Positions 34,166 to 42,332 of a stretch of DNA of 64,000 nt are shown in pieces. Positions within the stretch are counted from its first letter, which is position 1; the number at the start of each line of letters is the position of its first letter. The DNA comes from Holophagales bacterium (GTDB lineage Bacteria > Acidobacteriota > Thermoanaerobaculia > UBA5066). The position numbers and the translations under genes were made by a program. The notes beneath the pieces are model-generated. The model saw only the letters and a list, made by a program, of their open reading frames with translations. It did not search any database and was not told the DNA's origin. The stretch spans positions 722,227 through 786,226 of the forward strand of contig JADKBZ010000001.1 in the NCBI GenBank assembly GCA_016714815.1. The letters are read 5' to 3'.

Positions 34166-35146
34166 ATGCCCGTTACCGGCTTCCTCGCCCTCCTCGACGA
34201 CATTGCGACCGTCCTGGACGACGTCGCGATCCTGGCCAAGGTCGCCGCGAAGAAGGCCTCGGCGGCCGCGGACGACGTCGCCGTCCTCTCGAAGGTCGCG
34301 GCCGAGAAGACGACCGGCGTCCTCGGGGACGACCTCGCGCTCAACGCCGAGCAGGTGACCGGGGTCCTGGCGGAAAGAGAGCTGCCGGTCGTCTGGGCCG
34401 TCTTCAAGGGCTCCCTCGTCAACAAGGCGATCCTCGTTCCCGCCGCGCTCGCCATCAGCGCCGTCGCGCCGTGGGCGGTGACGCCGCTCCTGATGATCGG
34501 CGGCCTCTACCTCTGCTTCGAGGGGTTCGAGAAGGTCGCGCACAAGCTCCTTCACCGCAGGAGCGACGACGAGGCCCGCAACGCGGAGCCGGCCGGGGCC
34601 CTGCTAGGCCCGGACGTCGACCTCGCGAAGGTCGAGAAAGAGAAGATCAAGGGCGCCGTCCGGACCGATTTCGTCCTCTCGGCCGAGATCGTCACCATCT
34701 CGCTCGGGATCGTGGCCACGGCGCCCTTCGGAACGCGTCTCGCGGTCCTGTCCACCATCGCCCTCCTCATGACCGTCGGCGTCTACGGACTCGTCGCCGC
34801 CATCGTGAAGCTCGACGACCTCGGCCTTCACCTGGGCCGGAGCGAAGGCGGGGGCGCCGTCGCGCGGTTCCGGCGCACCCTCGGAAAGGGAATCCTGCGG
34901 GCCGCGCCGGTCCTGATGCGATTCCTGTCGATCGCCGGCACCGTCGCGATGTTCCTGGTCGGAGGAGGGATCCTGGTCCACGGCATCCCGTTCCTGCACC
35001 ACCTTTCCCAGCAGTTCGCGGCCGGTAGCGAACTCGTTTCCTCCCTCGGTCCGACCCTCCTCGGCGGGCTCGCCGGCGTCGTCGGCGGGGGCCTGGCGGT
35101 AGCCGTCGTCAGCCTGGGGACCCGCCTGCTGCGGAAGAAGCGCTGA
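34166..35146 (+). CDS. yedI: DUF808 family inner-membrane protein (YedI)
   Basis: 326 residues, matching the DUF808/YedI family from the first residue: LLDDIATVLDDVAILAKVAAKKASA, TTGVLGDDLALNAEQVTGV, RELPVVWAVFKGSLVNKAILVPAALAISAVAPWAVTPLLMIGGLYLCFEG. Five or more transmembrane helices follow (about 85-125, 180-215, 255-320). The molecular function is unknown; the family is widespread in Proteobacteria and Acidobacteriota as a predicted inner-membrane protein. TAGCAT is 9 nt before the ATG and no Shine-Dalgarno is present, so it is probably leaderless and not co-transcribed with the barrel gene. Confidence 0.9.
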   Translation: MPVTGFLALLDDIATVLDDVAILAKVAAKKASAAADDVAVLSKVAAEKTTGVLGDDLALNAEQVTGVLAERELPVVWAVFKGSLVNKAILVPAALAISAVAPWAVTPLLMIGGLYLCFEGFEKVAHKLLHRRSDDEARNAEPAGALLGPDVDLAKVEKEKIKGAVRTDFVLSAEIVTISLGIVATAPFGTRLAVLSTIALLMTVGVYGLVAAIVKLDDLGLHLGRSEGGGAVARFRRTLGKGILRAAPVLMRFLSIAGTVAMFLVGGGILVHGIPFLHHLSQQFAAGSELVSSLGPTLLGGLAGVVGGGLAVAVVSLGTRLLRKKR

Positions 35147-35316
35147 CGGGGAAGGGAGCCGGAGTCACCCGGACCGGGCGAACGGAGGTGCCCGCCGGGT
35201 CACCTTCGAGCGCTTCGCAACCACGAGCTTCGCGACGAGCACCGGGTCGGCGCCCGGAGAGTACAGGGCGAGTACACTCCCCGCGTCCGCATCTGGTCGG
35301 TGTCAGGGAGGTTCGA

Positions 35317-36873
35317 GTGAATCGTTTTGCATTTCGTGTTCGGCTCGCGGCGCTTTCCGCGGCTCTCGTCGTGGCCGGGGCCGCTCCAGGCGTGGAGATC
35401 CCGCTTCGCGCCTGGGAGGTCCCCTCGTCGGCCGTCGTGGCCCTCGCGGACCTCACCGGCCCCGGCGCTTTCATCCCCGTGACCCCCTGCCGCATCGCGG
35501 ACACGCGGGCCGGGTTCGGATTCAGCGGAGCGTACGGGCCGCCTGCCATCGGGGCCGGGACCTCCCGGACCTTCGACATCACGGCATCGGGGTGCACCGG
35601 CATTCCGCCGAATGCGTCGGCCTACTCGTTCAACCTCACCGTGACGAACACGGCGGGACCAGGGTTCCTCCAGGCGTACCCGGCGGGAGGGTCGGCCGGG
35701 TCCAGTTCCGCGGTGAACTACTCCGGCGCCGGCCAGACGATTGCGAACGCCGCCATCGTTCCCGCCGGAGGCGGGTTGGGCCTCGGCGCGATCACGATCA
35801 CGGCCGGCGTCAGCACGACGGACCTCATCATCGACATCAACGGCTATTTCACGAACTTCGTGAACAGCGGAGCCGGATTCATCATCAGCGGGAGCTTCGG
35901 CGGGAACGGGGCGATCGGCGGATTCAACTTCTCGAACAACAACGGCTCGCACGGCGTCGGTGGCGGTGCCGCAGGGACCGGCAGGATCTTCGGAGTCCGG
36001 GGAGAGATCGGGCCCCTGGGCGCCGCCGGCTCCTCGGGCGTGTACGGCATCGGCCCGAACACCGGTCGCCTCACCTACGGGGTGCTCGGCGAGTCGGCCA
36101 CGACCGTGAACGACGCCGCCGGCGTCCTCGGGCGGGCGACGGGGGACTTCCCGTCCTCGTTCAGCAACATCGCGTCCGTCGCCGGCGTGCGTGGAGAGGG
36201 GGCGTCGAGAGGCGTCCTCGGAATCGCGGGGCCGAGCGGAACGGGCGTGCGCGGGATCTCGATGAATGCAGCGGGTAACAGCCTCCAGTCGGCCGGCAGT
36301 CTCGGCCTGGACACCACGTATGGCGTCTTCGCGAGCGGCAACATGGGGGCCACCGGGACCAAGCCGTTCGTCGATCCCCACCCGTACAGGGCCGGGATGG
36401 TGATCCGGTACGTCGCGCTGGAGGGGCCGGAGGCGGGGACGTACTTCCGGGGCCGCGGGGTGTTCGTGAAGGGAACGGCCGTCATCGAGGTTCCCGAGAG
36501 CTTCCGCCTCGTGACCGACGAGGAGGGGCTGACCGTCCAGGTCACGCCGCTCGGCCGGGCGGCGGCGGTCGGAGTGACGCGCCTCGGCCTCGACTCCATC
36601 GCGGTCGAGAGCACCCGTGACGGCGAGTTCTCGTACCTGGTGCAGGGGGTCCGGAAGACGTTCAAGGACTGGGAGGTCGTCGTCGAGGGCGACGAGTTCC
36701 GGCCGGAGTCGGCTTCGTCGACGATTCCCGGCTACCTCAGCGAGAGGCAGAAACGGAGCCTCATCGAGAGCGGGGTCTACAACGAGGACGGCACCGTGAA
36801 TGCGAAAACCGCCCGTCGCCTCGGCTGGGACCGCGTCTGGGCGGAGCAGGGGACGGCCTCGACCGCCAGGTGA
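35317..36873 (+). CDS. Secreted fibre-like protein with Acidobacteriota-type head module
   Basis: 518-residue exported protein (signal around LAALSAALVVAGAAPGVE). Residues about 40-190 form a beta-rich module that opens with FIPVTPCRIADTRAGFGFSG, has two Cys and ends in TDLIIDINGYF; I have seen this kind of module in many secreted Acidobacteriota proteins. A Gly/Ser/Asn-rich segment with repeats such as GVLG, GVRG and GVYG (about 205-340) looks like a trimeric fibre shaft. The C-terminal part from PHPYRAGMVIRYVALEGPEAGTYFRG resembles tail-fibre/adhesin ends, with a following ERQKRSLIESGVYNEDG tail. The GTG at 35317 is chosen over upstream ATGs because GGGAGG lies 5 nt before it. Adhesin or surface fibre is inference. 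Confidence 0.7.
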   Translation: MNRFAFRVRLAALSAALVVAGAAPGVEIPLRAWEVPSSAVVALADLTGPGAFIPVTPCRIADTRAGFGFSGAYGPPAIGAGTSRTFDITASGCTGIPPNASAYSFNLTVTNTAGPGFLQAYPAGGSAGSSSAVNYSGAGQTIANAAIVPAGGGLGLGAITITAGVSTTDLIIDINGYFTNFVNSGAGFIISGSFGGNGAIGGFNFSNNNGSHGVGGGAAGTGRIFGVRGEIGPLGAAGSSGVYGIGPNTGRLTYGVLGESATTVNDAAGVLGRATGDFPSSFSNIASVAGVRGEGASRGVLGIAGPSGTGVRGISMNAAGNSLQSAGSLGLDTTYGVFASGNMGATGTKPFVDPHPYRAGMVIRYVALEGPEAGTYFRGRGVFVKGTAVIEVPESFRLVTDEEGLTVQVTPLGRAAAVGVTRLGLDSIAVESTRDGEFSYLVQGVRKTFKDWEVVVEGDEFRPESASSTIPGYLSERQKRSLIESGVYNEDGTVNAKTARRLGWDRVWAEQGTASTAR

Positions 36874-36982
36874 CGCCGGCTTCCGGGCCCTGATCGCGCG
36901 CACCGGACGGGCCGAGGCACCTGCCCCGGCCCGCCCCGGGGCTGAAACGGGCCCAGCTCCCGGGTCTGCCCCGCGGGCGCTC

Positions 36983-37486
36983 TTACCTGCTCCCGCGGCT
37001 CACCATCAGGTCGAGGTCTTCCTTGAGGCTCTGCAGGTCCTCCTCGTGCTCGACCTCCTGCTCGAGGATGGTCAGCGCCAGGTTGTACGTCACCATGTCC
37101 TTGTCCTTCGTGGCGTCCATCAGCGCCTTGTAGGTGTCGATGGCGCACTGCTCGCCGGCGATGTTCTGCTCGAGCAGGACGGCGACGTAGGAGTCGGCTG
37201 GGGCGTCGTACGCGCAGGGGCTCTGGGTGAACCACTCCTTCGGGTCGAGGACGGGCGTTCCGCCGAGCTGGATGATCCGGCCCGCCAGGAGCGTCGCGTG
37301 CCCCAGCTCCTCGGTGGCGTGGAGCGTCAGCTCCGCCGAGACCGCGTCCTTCATCGGTCCCTTGATCAGTTTGGCGCCGAGCCAGTACTGGTAGTAGGCG
37401 AGCCACTCGCTCGCGTAGGCGGCGTTGAGCATCCGGAGAAGCTCGTCCACGTCGAGTCCGACGATCTGCCGTCCTCTCGTTCCCAT
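36983..37486 (-). CDS. Ferritin-like (bacterioferritin/Dps-like) protein
   Basis: 167-residue four-helix protein with the expected iron ligands: Glu/His in YASEWLAYYQYW, ELTLHATEELGHATLLA (EExxH) and ILEQEVEHEEDL (ExxH). It fits the ferritin-like superfamily, nearest to small bacterioferritin/Dps-like proteins that store iron or remove peroxide; the subgroup cannot be settled by eye. AAGGAGG lies before the ATG. Single gene, convergent with the fibre-like gene. Confidence 0.87.
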   Translation of the reverse strand: MGTRGRQIVGLDVDELLRMLNAAYASEWLAYYQYWLGAKLIKGPMKDAVSAELTLHATEELGHATLLAGRIIQLGGTPVLDPKEWFTQSPCAYDAPADSYVAVLLEQNIAGEQCAIDTYKALMDATKDKDMVTYNLALTILEQEVEHEEDLQSLKEDLDLMVSRGSR

Positions 37487-37605
37487 CGTTGCCTCCTTCG
37501 GGGTGGGGCGCGTGGCCGCGTCCCCGGCCCGGAACCGCGAGCATAGCCCGGGGGCGGGGAGGAGGAGACGTGCGAATCCGTCCTCTCCTCTACCGGCGAG
37601 GATCG

Positions 37606-38856
37606 CTACTCCAGCTCCGCCGTGCCGCACCCGAAGATGTCCGCGTACAGGGCTTCGCCGAGGACCTCGAGCGGGGCTCCCGTTTCGGGAAGGACGTCGC
37701 CCTCGATCCAGCCCGAGGCGACCAGGCGGTTGTGCACGAGCTCCGCGGCCAGCCGGTGCCCCAGCGGGTTCCAGTGACCGTCGCAGCACCAGCCGAAGAG
37801 AGGCGTCTTCAGGGCGTGGCGGTCCCGATAGGCGAGGAAGGCGGGTCGAAGGTCCAGCAGGTCGATTGCGGCGGATGTACAGAAGGCCTCCAGCCGCCTC
37901 ACCGGATACTGCATGTCGAAGTCGGCGGGGGCCGGTTCCGGCCCGATCTGAGCCCTCAGCTCCGCCCGCCAGTCCGTGGCGAGCTGGAGCGGACCGGGGA
38001 CGTTCACCACCAGCAACCGCGAGCCGGCGGCGTCCGTCTCGGCCTTCAGCGCACGCAGCGCCCATTCGGTGGCCAGCCAGGCTTCGTCCCACTTCCGGCT
38101 GAGGTGCGGCCGGTAGACGTTGTGGGCGAAGCTCTCCTGGTCGAAGAACTGGCCCCGGGGCGGTCGGGCCGGTCCTCTCCTCCCGAGGCTGCGAACAGCG
38201 CGGTAGGTGTGGGAATTCGCTCTCAGCCAGACCTTCCAGCCGGCCTCCGGCTGGCGGTGCTCGAAGTCCATCCGCTCGCGCGTCCTCCCCGCCTGGACTT
38301 CCAGGCAGGGACTGAAGACCTGGCCTTCCGCCCGGCTCAGGCCGCAGTGATTGTCGCGGACGTCGTTCTCGAGGTAGAGAAAGAGGACCGTCAGGTCGGG
38401 CCTGCGGTCGCGCAGCTCCTTCCGCCAGACCAGCAGCTCCTGGAAGGTGCCGTACCCGCTGACGCCGGCGTTCCAGATTTCGCCGTGCGTGCTGGCCTGG
38501 AGGAGGCTGGCGACGTGGCGCCCCTCGTCGATGGTGAGCGCCAGCAGGTAGGAGTCTCCCAGCAGCGCGATCCTGGGGCTGCGGGCCGCGTGCCATTCCC
38601 CACCGCGAAACCCGAGGCCGTTGGTCCTGACGTGCGGGTTGCGCAGGCAGGCCAGGCCGTAGGTGACGTCCTGACGGGGAAGGGGGCGGTAGCCGAGGTC
38701 GGGATCTCCCGAATACTGAAACGAAGAAGGGAAGTCCATGAGGCGGAGGGGGAGCAGCCGCAGCACGCCTTCGGCCAGGGCCAGGGTGATGAGCAGGCTG
38801 GCCGCGACCTCGAGCACCCGTCGGAACACTCGATGCACTCTCTCATCGTGGGCCAT
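37606..38856 (-). CDS. Membrane-anchored SGNH/GDSL hydrolase
   Basis: 416 residues with one N-terminal transmembrane helix (VLEVAASLLITLALAEGVLRLL, about 14-36) and an extracytoplasmic SGNH domain: block I LLGDSYLLAL (Ser), block II NAGVSGYGTFQELL, block III LENDV, and block V CDGHWNPLGHRLAAEL with the Asp and His. Such proteins are often acyl-esterases acting on envelope polysaccharides or lipids, or inactive O-acetyltransferase partners. The start is not fixed by a Shine-Dalgarno. It follows the S1/P1-like gene by 52 bp in the same direction. Confidence 0.85.
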   Translation of the reverse strand: MAHDERVHRVFRRVLEVAASLLITLALAEGVLRLLPLRLMDFPSSFQYSGDPDLGYRPLPRQDVTYGLACLRNPHVRTNGLGFRGGEWHAARSPRIALLGDSYLLALTIDEGRHVASLLQASTHGEIWNAGVSGYGTFQELLVWRKELRDRRPDLTVLFLYLENDVRDNHCGLSRAEGQVFSPCLEVQAGRTRERMDFEHRQPEAGWKVWLRANSHTYRAVRSLGRRGPARPPRGQFFDQESFAHNVYRPHLSRKWDEAWLATEWALRALKAETDAAGSRLLVVNVPGPLQLATDWRAELRAQIGPEPAPADFDMQYPVRRLEAFCTSAAIDLLDLRPAFLAYRDRHALKTPLFGWCCDGHWNPLGHRLAAELVHNRLVASGWIEGDVLPETGAPLEVLGEALYADIFGCGTAELE

Positions 38857-38908
38857 CGCGGCGGGATTCGATCACACGAAGAGACGGATTTGGGCACTGC
38901 TTCCCGGC

Positions 38909-40078
38909 TCAGTGCGCCGCCGGCGGGTCCGGCTTCATTCCGATCGGACTCTCCTTCGCCGCGTCGGGGAAGGGCGCGTGAAAGGACTCCTCCCACCTCG
39001 GGCCGACGGTGACCGTCGCCGGAACGCCGAAGAGCCGGCTCGCGATGGCGCTGCCCGCCAGGTTCGCTCCGGGCGCGCAGCGGCCGGGGCGGGGAGAGAG
39101 GCGAATCTTTTCCCGCGGCGTCGCGGTCGGCGTCTGGAACTCGATCCGGGCGACCGCGTGAGGAGGGAGGCCAAGGGGAACTTCCCGGTGGGCGCCATCC
39201 TCCGTGATCCGGAGGGTCGGGAAACACTCCTGCGTGTTGTTGAGCACGAGGAGCCGGTTCCGGGTCAGCGGGCCGTCGGCGCGAGAGGTCCACTCGAGGA
39301 TGCGGACCCCCCGGGTCTCGTACGCCTTGCGAACGAACTGGCCCTTTCCGGCCTGGCTCATGTCGTAGAAGTGCGTCGTTTCGGTGATTTCCCAGGTGAC
39401 CCCGCTACGGTCCGTCTCCCGCCAGACCTTCTCCTTCTTCCCGACCTCGCGGGGACCGGATTTCCCGTTGTCGACCCGGTCCGCGACGATGAAAACGTCG
39501 AGGCCGGAGTCTGCCTGCGGCTCGCGAAGAGACGGGAGGCGGAGGAGCGCGTCGATCGTCGCCTGGATCGCCGAGCGGTACTTCCCGCCGAGGTCCTCCT
39601 CGCGGTTGGATGCGAAGCTGCAGTCCCGGCGCGAGACGCGGAGCGCCTCGGCGAGAGAGGCGGCCCGCGGCGCGGGATCGCGGTAGACGCCGATCTCCCG
39701 GCCGGAGAAGATCTCCTCGGGGTTCGGCCCCGACAGCCTCGCGTCCGGCGGGACGGCGGCGTGGGCGACGTCGTGAAGGAGCCGGCCGAGCGCGAGGGCG
39801 TCGTTGTACGAGAACCTTCCGGGCGGCCTCGCGAGGAGGACCTTGAGGAACTGCTCGGCCTCGGCGCCGGGATCGGCCAGCCTCTCGGAGGCATCCGATC
39901 CCACGCACGCCTTGAGGACGTTCTCCCGGTGCGCCTCGGGGATCCGCGCCGCCGCGGCGGGCGAGACCCGGAGGGCGCCCTCGACGATCGAGCGGTGCAG
40001 ATCCCCCGACCAGGCGTGTACGGGGTCGGCGGAGAGGAGGACGAGGATGCCGGCGGTTGCGAGTTCGGAGAGTCGCAT
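38909..40078 (-). CDS. Exported zinc-dependent phospholipase C/S1-P1-nuclease-like protein
   Basis: 389 residues with signal peptide cut before Trp in VHAWSGDLHRSIVEGAL; a mature N-terminal Trp and an early His are hallmarks of the zinc PLC/S1-P1 nuclease fold, where the N-terminal Trp itself binds zinc. LGRLLHDVAHAAVPPDA fits the HxxxD region of that fold. Later residues (TTHFYDM) could be metal ligands too. From about residue 250 onward a beta-rich domain follows that I cannot assign. Family membership is likely, activity uncertain. TAGGCT is 7 nt before the ATG, without a Shine-Dalgarno. Confidence 0.6.
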   Translation of the reverse strand: MRLSELATAGILVLLSADPVHAWSGDLHRSIVEGALRVSPAAAARIPEAHRENVLKACVGSDASERLADPGAEAEQFLKVLLARPPGRFSYNDALALGRLLHDVAHAAVPPDARLSGPNPEEIFSGREIGVYRDPAPRAASLAEALRVSRRDCSFASNREEDLGGKYRSAIQATIDALLRLPSLREPQADSGLDVFIVADRVDNGKSGPREVGKKEKVWRETDRSGVTWEITETTHFYDMSQAGKGQFVRKAYETRGVRILEWTSRADGPLTRNRLLVLNNTQECFPTLRITEDGAHREVPLGLPPHAVARIEFQTPTATPREKIRLSPRPGRCAPGANLAGSAIASRLFGVPATVTVGPRWEESFHAPFPDAAKESPIGMKPDPPAAH

Positions 40079-40085
40079 CGTGCGC

Positions 40086-40091
40086 AGCCTA
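40086..40091 (-). promoter_or_regulatory. -10-like TAGGCT, leaderless start of PLC-like gene
   Basis: TAGGCT lies 7 nt before the ATG of the PLC/S1-P1-like gene; no Shine-Dalgarno. Confidence 0.4.
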
Positions 40092-40337
40092 CTTCGTCGC
40101 CTTGATCTCGTCCGAGACTTTCCCTGCGCAGGCTCTTTCTGGTTCTCCTCTTCGTGTTTTGCTCGGAGTCTCGCCTCGGAAGACCCCGTGACAACAGGTC
40201 GGAACCGGGTTCGCCCGGGCCGAATGTGAGATAGGCTCGCAGAATCTCCGCGTTCGATGATCCACCGCGATCTCCGCCATCGTCGGGAGCGGGAGAGCGG
40301 TGGCTACCGCGAGGCCTGGGGAACGGGATGGAGTGGA

Positions 40338-40379
40338 ACCTCCTCGGGGAGTGCCTCCCCGCGAGCGTTCCGAGGAGGT
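40338..40379 (+). promoter_or_regulatory. Hairpin that hides the ribosome-binding site of the DHFR-like gene
   Basis: ACCTCCTCGG (40338-40347) pairs perfectly over 10 bp with CCGAGGAGGT (40370-40379). The right arm is the Shine-Dalgarno itself (GGAGG, 8 nt before the ATG at 40387). A small inner stem GGAG/CTCC can form in the loop. In the remaining 308-bp divergent gap, TAGGCT near 40231 on the plus strand may be a -10 box. Confidence 0.5.
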
Positions 40380-40386
40380 GACCTCG

Positions 40387-41043
40387 ATGTCGAAGCTCAG
40401 GGTGGCGAGCTTTTCGATCTCGCTCGACGGGTTCGGGGCGGGGCCCGCCCAGAGCCGCGAGAACCCGCTCGGGTTCGGAGGCGCCCAGCTCCACGCCTGG
40501 GCCTTTCCGACCCGGACGCTCAGGCGGACGGTCTTCGGCAGCGACGGCGGGACGACGGGACTCGACGACGACTTCGTCGCGCGCGGGTTCGAGAACGTCG
40601 GCGCCTGGATCCTCGGCCGGAACATGTTCGGTCCGGTCCGCGGCCCGTGGCCCGACGAAAGCTGGCGAGGCTGGTGGGGCGAGGAGCCGCCCTACCACGT
40701 TCCGGTCTTCGTCCTGACGCACCACGCACGCCCCCCGCTCGCCATGGAAGGGGGCACGACGTTCCACTTCGTGTCGGGCGGCATTCACGAGGCGCTCGAG
40801 CGGGCGCGGGAAGCGGCGGAGGGACGCGACGTCCGCCTCGGGGGCGGCCCGGCCACCATCCGACAGTACCTGCGCGAGGGGCTCGTCGACGAGCTGCACC
40901 TCGCGATCGCGCCCGTCCTCCTCGGCGCCGGCGAACGGCTCTTCGACGAGACCGACCTTCGCGCGCTCGGCTACGCCTGCACGCGCCACGTCGCGTCCGA
41001 GCACGCGACCCACGTCGTCCTGGAGCGATCGCCTCGCCCCTGA
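40387..41043 (+). CDS. RibD C-terminal/dihydrofolate reductase-like protein
   Basis: 218-residue cytoplasmic protein of the RibD_C/DHFR-like family (YyaP/YwjB type): N-terminal strand RVASFSISLDGFGAG, the AWILGRNMFGP helix, and the NADPH-binding stretch DVRLGGGPATIRQYLREGLVDELHLAIAPVLLG. It probably reduces a small substrate with NADPH; which one is unknown. First gene of a plus-strand run of small single-domain proteins. Its ribosome-binding site is buried in a hairpin. Confidence 0.88.
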   Translation: MSKLRVASFSISLDGFGAGPAQSRENPLGFGGAQLHAWAFPTRTLRRTVFGSDGGTTGLDDDFVARGFENVGAWILGRNMFGPVRGPWPDESWRGWWGEEPPYHVPVFVLTHHARPPLAMEGGTTFHFVSGGIHEALERAREAAEGRDVRLGGGPATIRQYLREGLVDELHLAIAPVLLGAGERLFDETDLRALGYACTRHVASEHATHVVLERSPRP

Positions 41044-41075
41044 GGCGCGCCCCCGTCACGGAAAGGAGACCCGAC

Positions 41076-41525
41076 ATGCCGAACACCATTCGCCTCCACC
41101 GCGTCCTCCGGGCTTCGCCCGACCGGGTGTACAGGGCGTTCCTCGACCCGGACGCGATGGTCAAGTGGATCCCGCCGAACGGCTTCACCGGCAAGGTCCA
41201 CGCGATGGACGCGCGCGTCGGGGGCTCCCACCGGATGTCGTTCACGAACTTCACCACCGGTTCGAGCCACTCCTTCGGCGGGACGTACCTCGAGCTCGCT
41301 GCCGGCGAGCGGATCCGCTACACGGACGCGTTCGACGACCCGAACCTCCCGGGCGCGATGCAAGTGACGATCGCGTTGAAGAAGGTCTCCTGCGGGACCG
41401 AGCTCACGATCACGCAGGAAGGGGTCCCCGACGTCATCCCGGCCGAAGCCTGCTACCTCGGCTGGCAGGAGTCGCTCGTCCTCCTCGCGAAGCTCGTCGA
41501 GGCCGAGATCCCCGACGGGGCCTGA
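41076..41525 (+). CDS. SRPBCC (AHSA1-like) protein
   Basis: 149-residue START/SRPBCC-fold protein of the AHSA1 (activator of Hsp90 ATPase-like) group: RVLRASPDRVYRAFLDPDAMVKWIPPNGFTGKV and the C-terminal GWQESLVLLAKLVEAEI helix. Proteins of this group bind hydrophobic ligands; function is unknown in most cases. AAAGGAG lies before the ATG, 32 nt after the DHFR-like gene, so they are probably one transcript. Confidence 0.9.
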   Translation: MPNTIRLHRVLRASPDRVYRAFLDPDAMVKWIPPNGFTGKVHAMDARVGGSHRMSFTNFTTGSSHSFGGTYLELAAGERIRYTDAFDDPNLPGAMQVTIALKKVSCGTELTITQEGVPDVIPAEACYLGWQESLVLLAKLVEAEIPDGA

Positions 41526-41556
41526 CGCGCCGAGCCGATCCTCACGGTTGAAAGCG

Positions 41557-41961
41557 ATGAGAGCGGACGCGCCCGAACCGAAGAGCATCGACGAGTACGT
41601 CGCGGCCTTTCCGCCTGGCGTCCGAAAGCTCCTGGAGGACGTGCGGAGGGCGATCCAGGAGGCGGCGCCGGGCGCGGGCGAGGCGATCAAGTATCGGATG
41701 CCGACCTTCACACTGAACGGCAACCTGGTCCATTTCGCCGCTTGCGCCAGGCACGTCGGCTTCTACCCGGCGCCTTCGGCGATCGAGAAGTTCCGCAAGG
41801 AGCTGTCGGCGTGGAAGGGAGCGAAGGGCTCCGTCCAGTTCCCGCTCGACGAACCCATGCCCCTCGCGCTGATCGGCAGGATCGTCCGCTTCCGGGTGAA
41901 GGAGCAGCTCGAGCGGGCAAGAAGGGAACGAAAAGCGAAGCCAACGGCTTCGAAGCGCTGA
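41557..41961 (+). CDS. DUF1801 (YdhG/YdeI-like) protein
   Basis: 134 residues matching the DUF1801 family: SIDEYVAAFPPGVRKLLEDVRRAIQEAAPGAGEAIKYRMPTF, LVHFAACARHVGFYP, and a basic C-terminal tail. Some members were linked to iron handling (frataxin-like fold), but the role is uncertain. Downstream of the SRPBCC gene by 31 nt; no clear Shine-Dalgarno, and an in-frame TTG at 41548 is an alternative start. Confidence 0.88.
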   Translation: MRADAPEPKSIDEYVAAFPPGVRKLLEDVRRAIQEAAPGAGEAIKYRMPTFTLNGNLVHFAACARHVGFYPAPSAIEKFRKELSAWKGAKGSVQFPLDEPMPLALIGRIVRFRVKEQLERARRERKAKPTASKR

Positions 41962-42042
41962 AGCGGGCCGTTCGTCCGCTTCGGAAGGGCCCAGCGGCAG
42001 AGGGGGCCAGCCGCCCCCCGGGCCGCGCGGCGCGGAGGCGAC

Positions 42043-42321
42043 ATGTGCAGGAACATCCGGACGCTCCACAACTTCGAGCCCCCGGCGACCGAGGAGGAGA
42101 TCCGGGACGCCTCGCTCCAGTTCGTGAGGAAGCTGAGCGGCGTCACGAGGCCGTCGCGGGCGAACGAGGCCGCGTTCAGCTGGGCCGTCGACGAGGTCGC
42201 TGCGGCCGCGCGGATGCTCCTCTCGTCGCTCGTGACGAGCGCGGGTCCGAGAAGTCGCGAGGTGGAGGCGACCCGCGCGAAAGCCCGTTCGGCGGTCCGG
42301 TTCCACGGAGCCGCCGGGTGA
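42043..42321 (+). CDS. DUF2277 family protein
   Basis: 92 residues starting with the family's conserved MCRNIRTLHNFEPPATEEEI, followed by ASLQFVRKLSGVTRPSRANEAAF. A compact helical protein with a conserved Cys at position 2; function unknown. It lies 81 bp after the DUF1801 gene in the same direction and 11 bp before the rhodanese gene. Confidence 0.9.
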   Translation: MCRNIRTLHNFEPPATEEEIRDASLQFVRKLSGVTRPSRANEAAFSWAVDEVAAAARMLLSSLVTSAGPRSREVEATRAKARSAVRFHGAAG

Positions 42322-42332
42322 GAGGTGCATCG

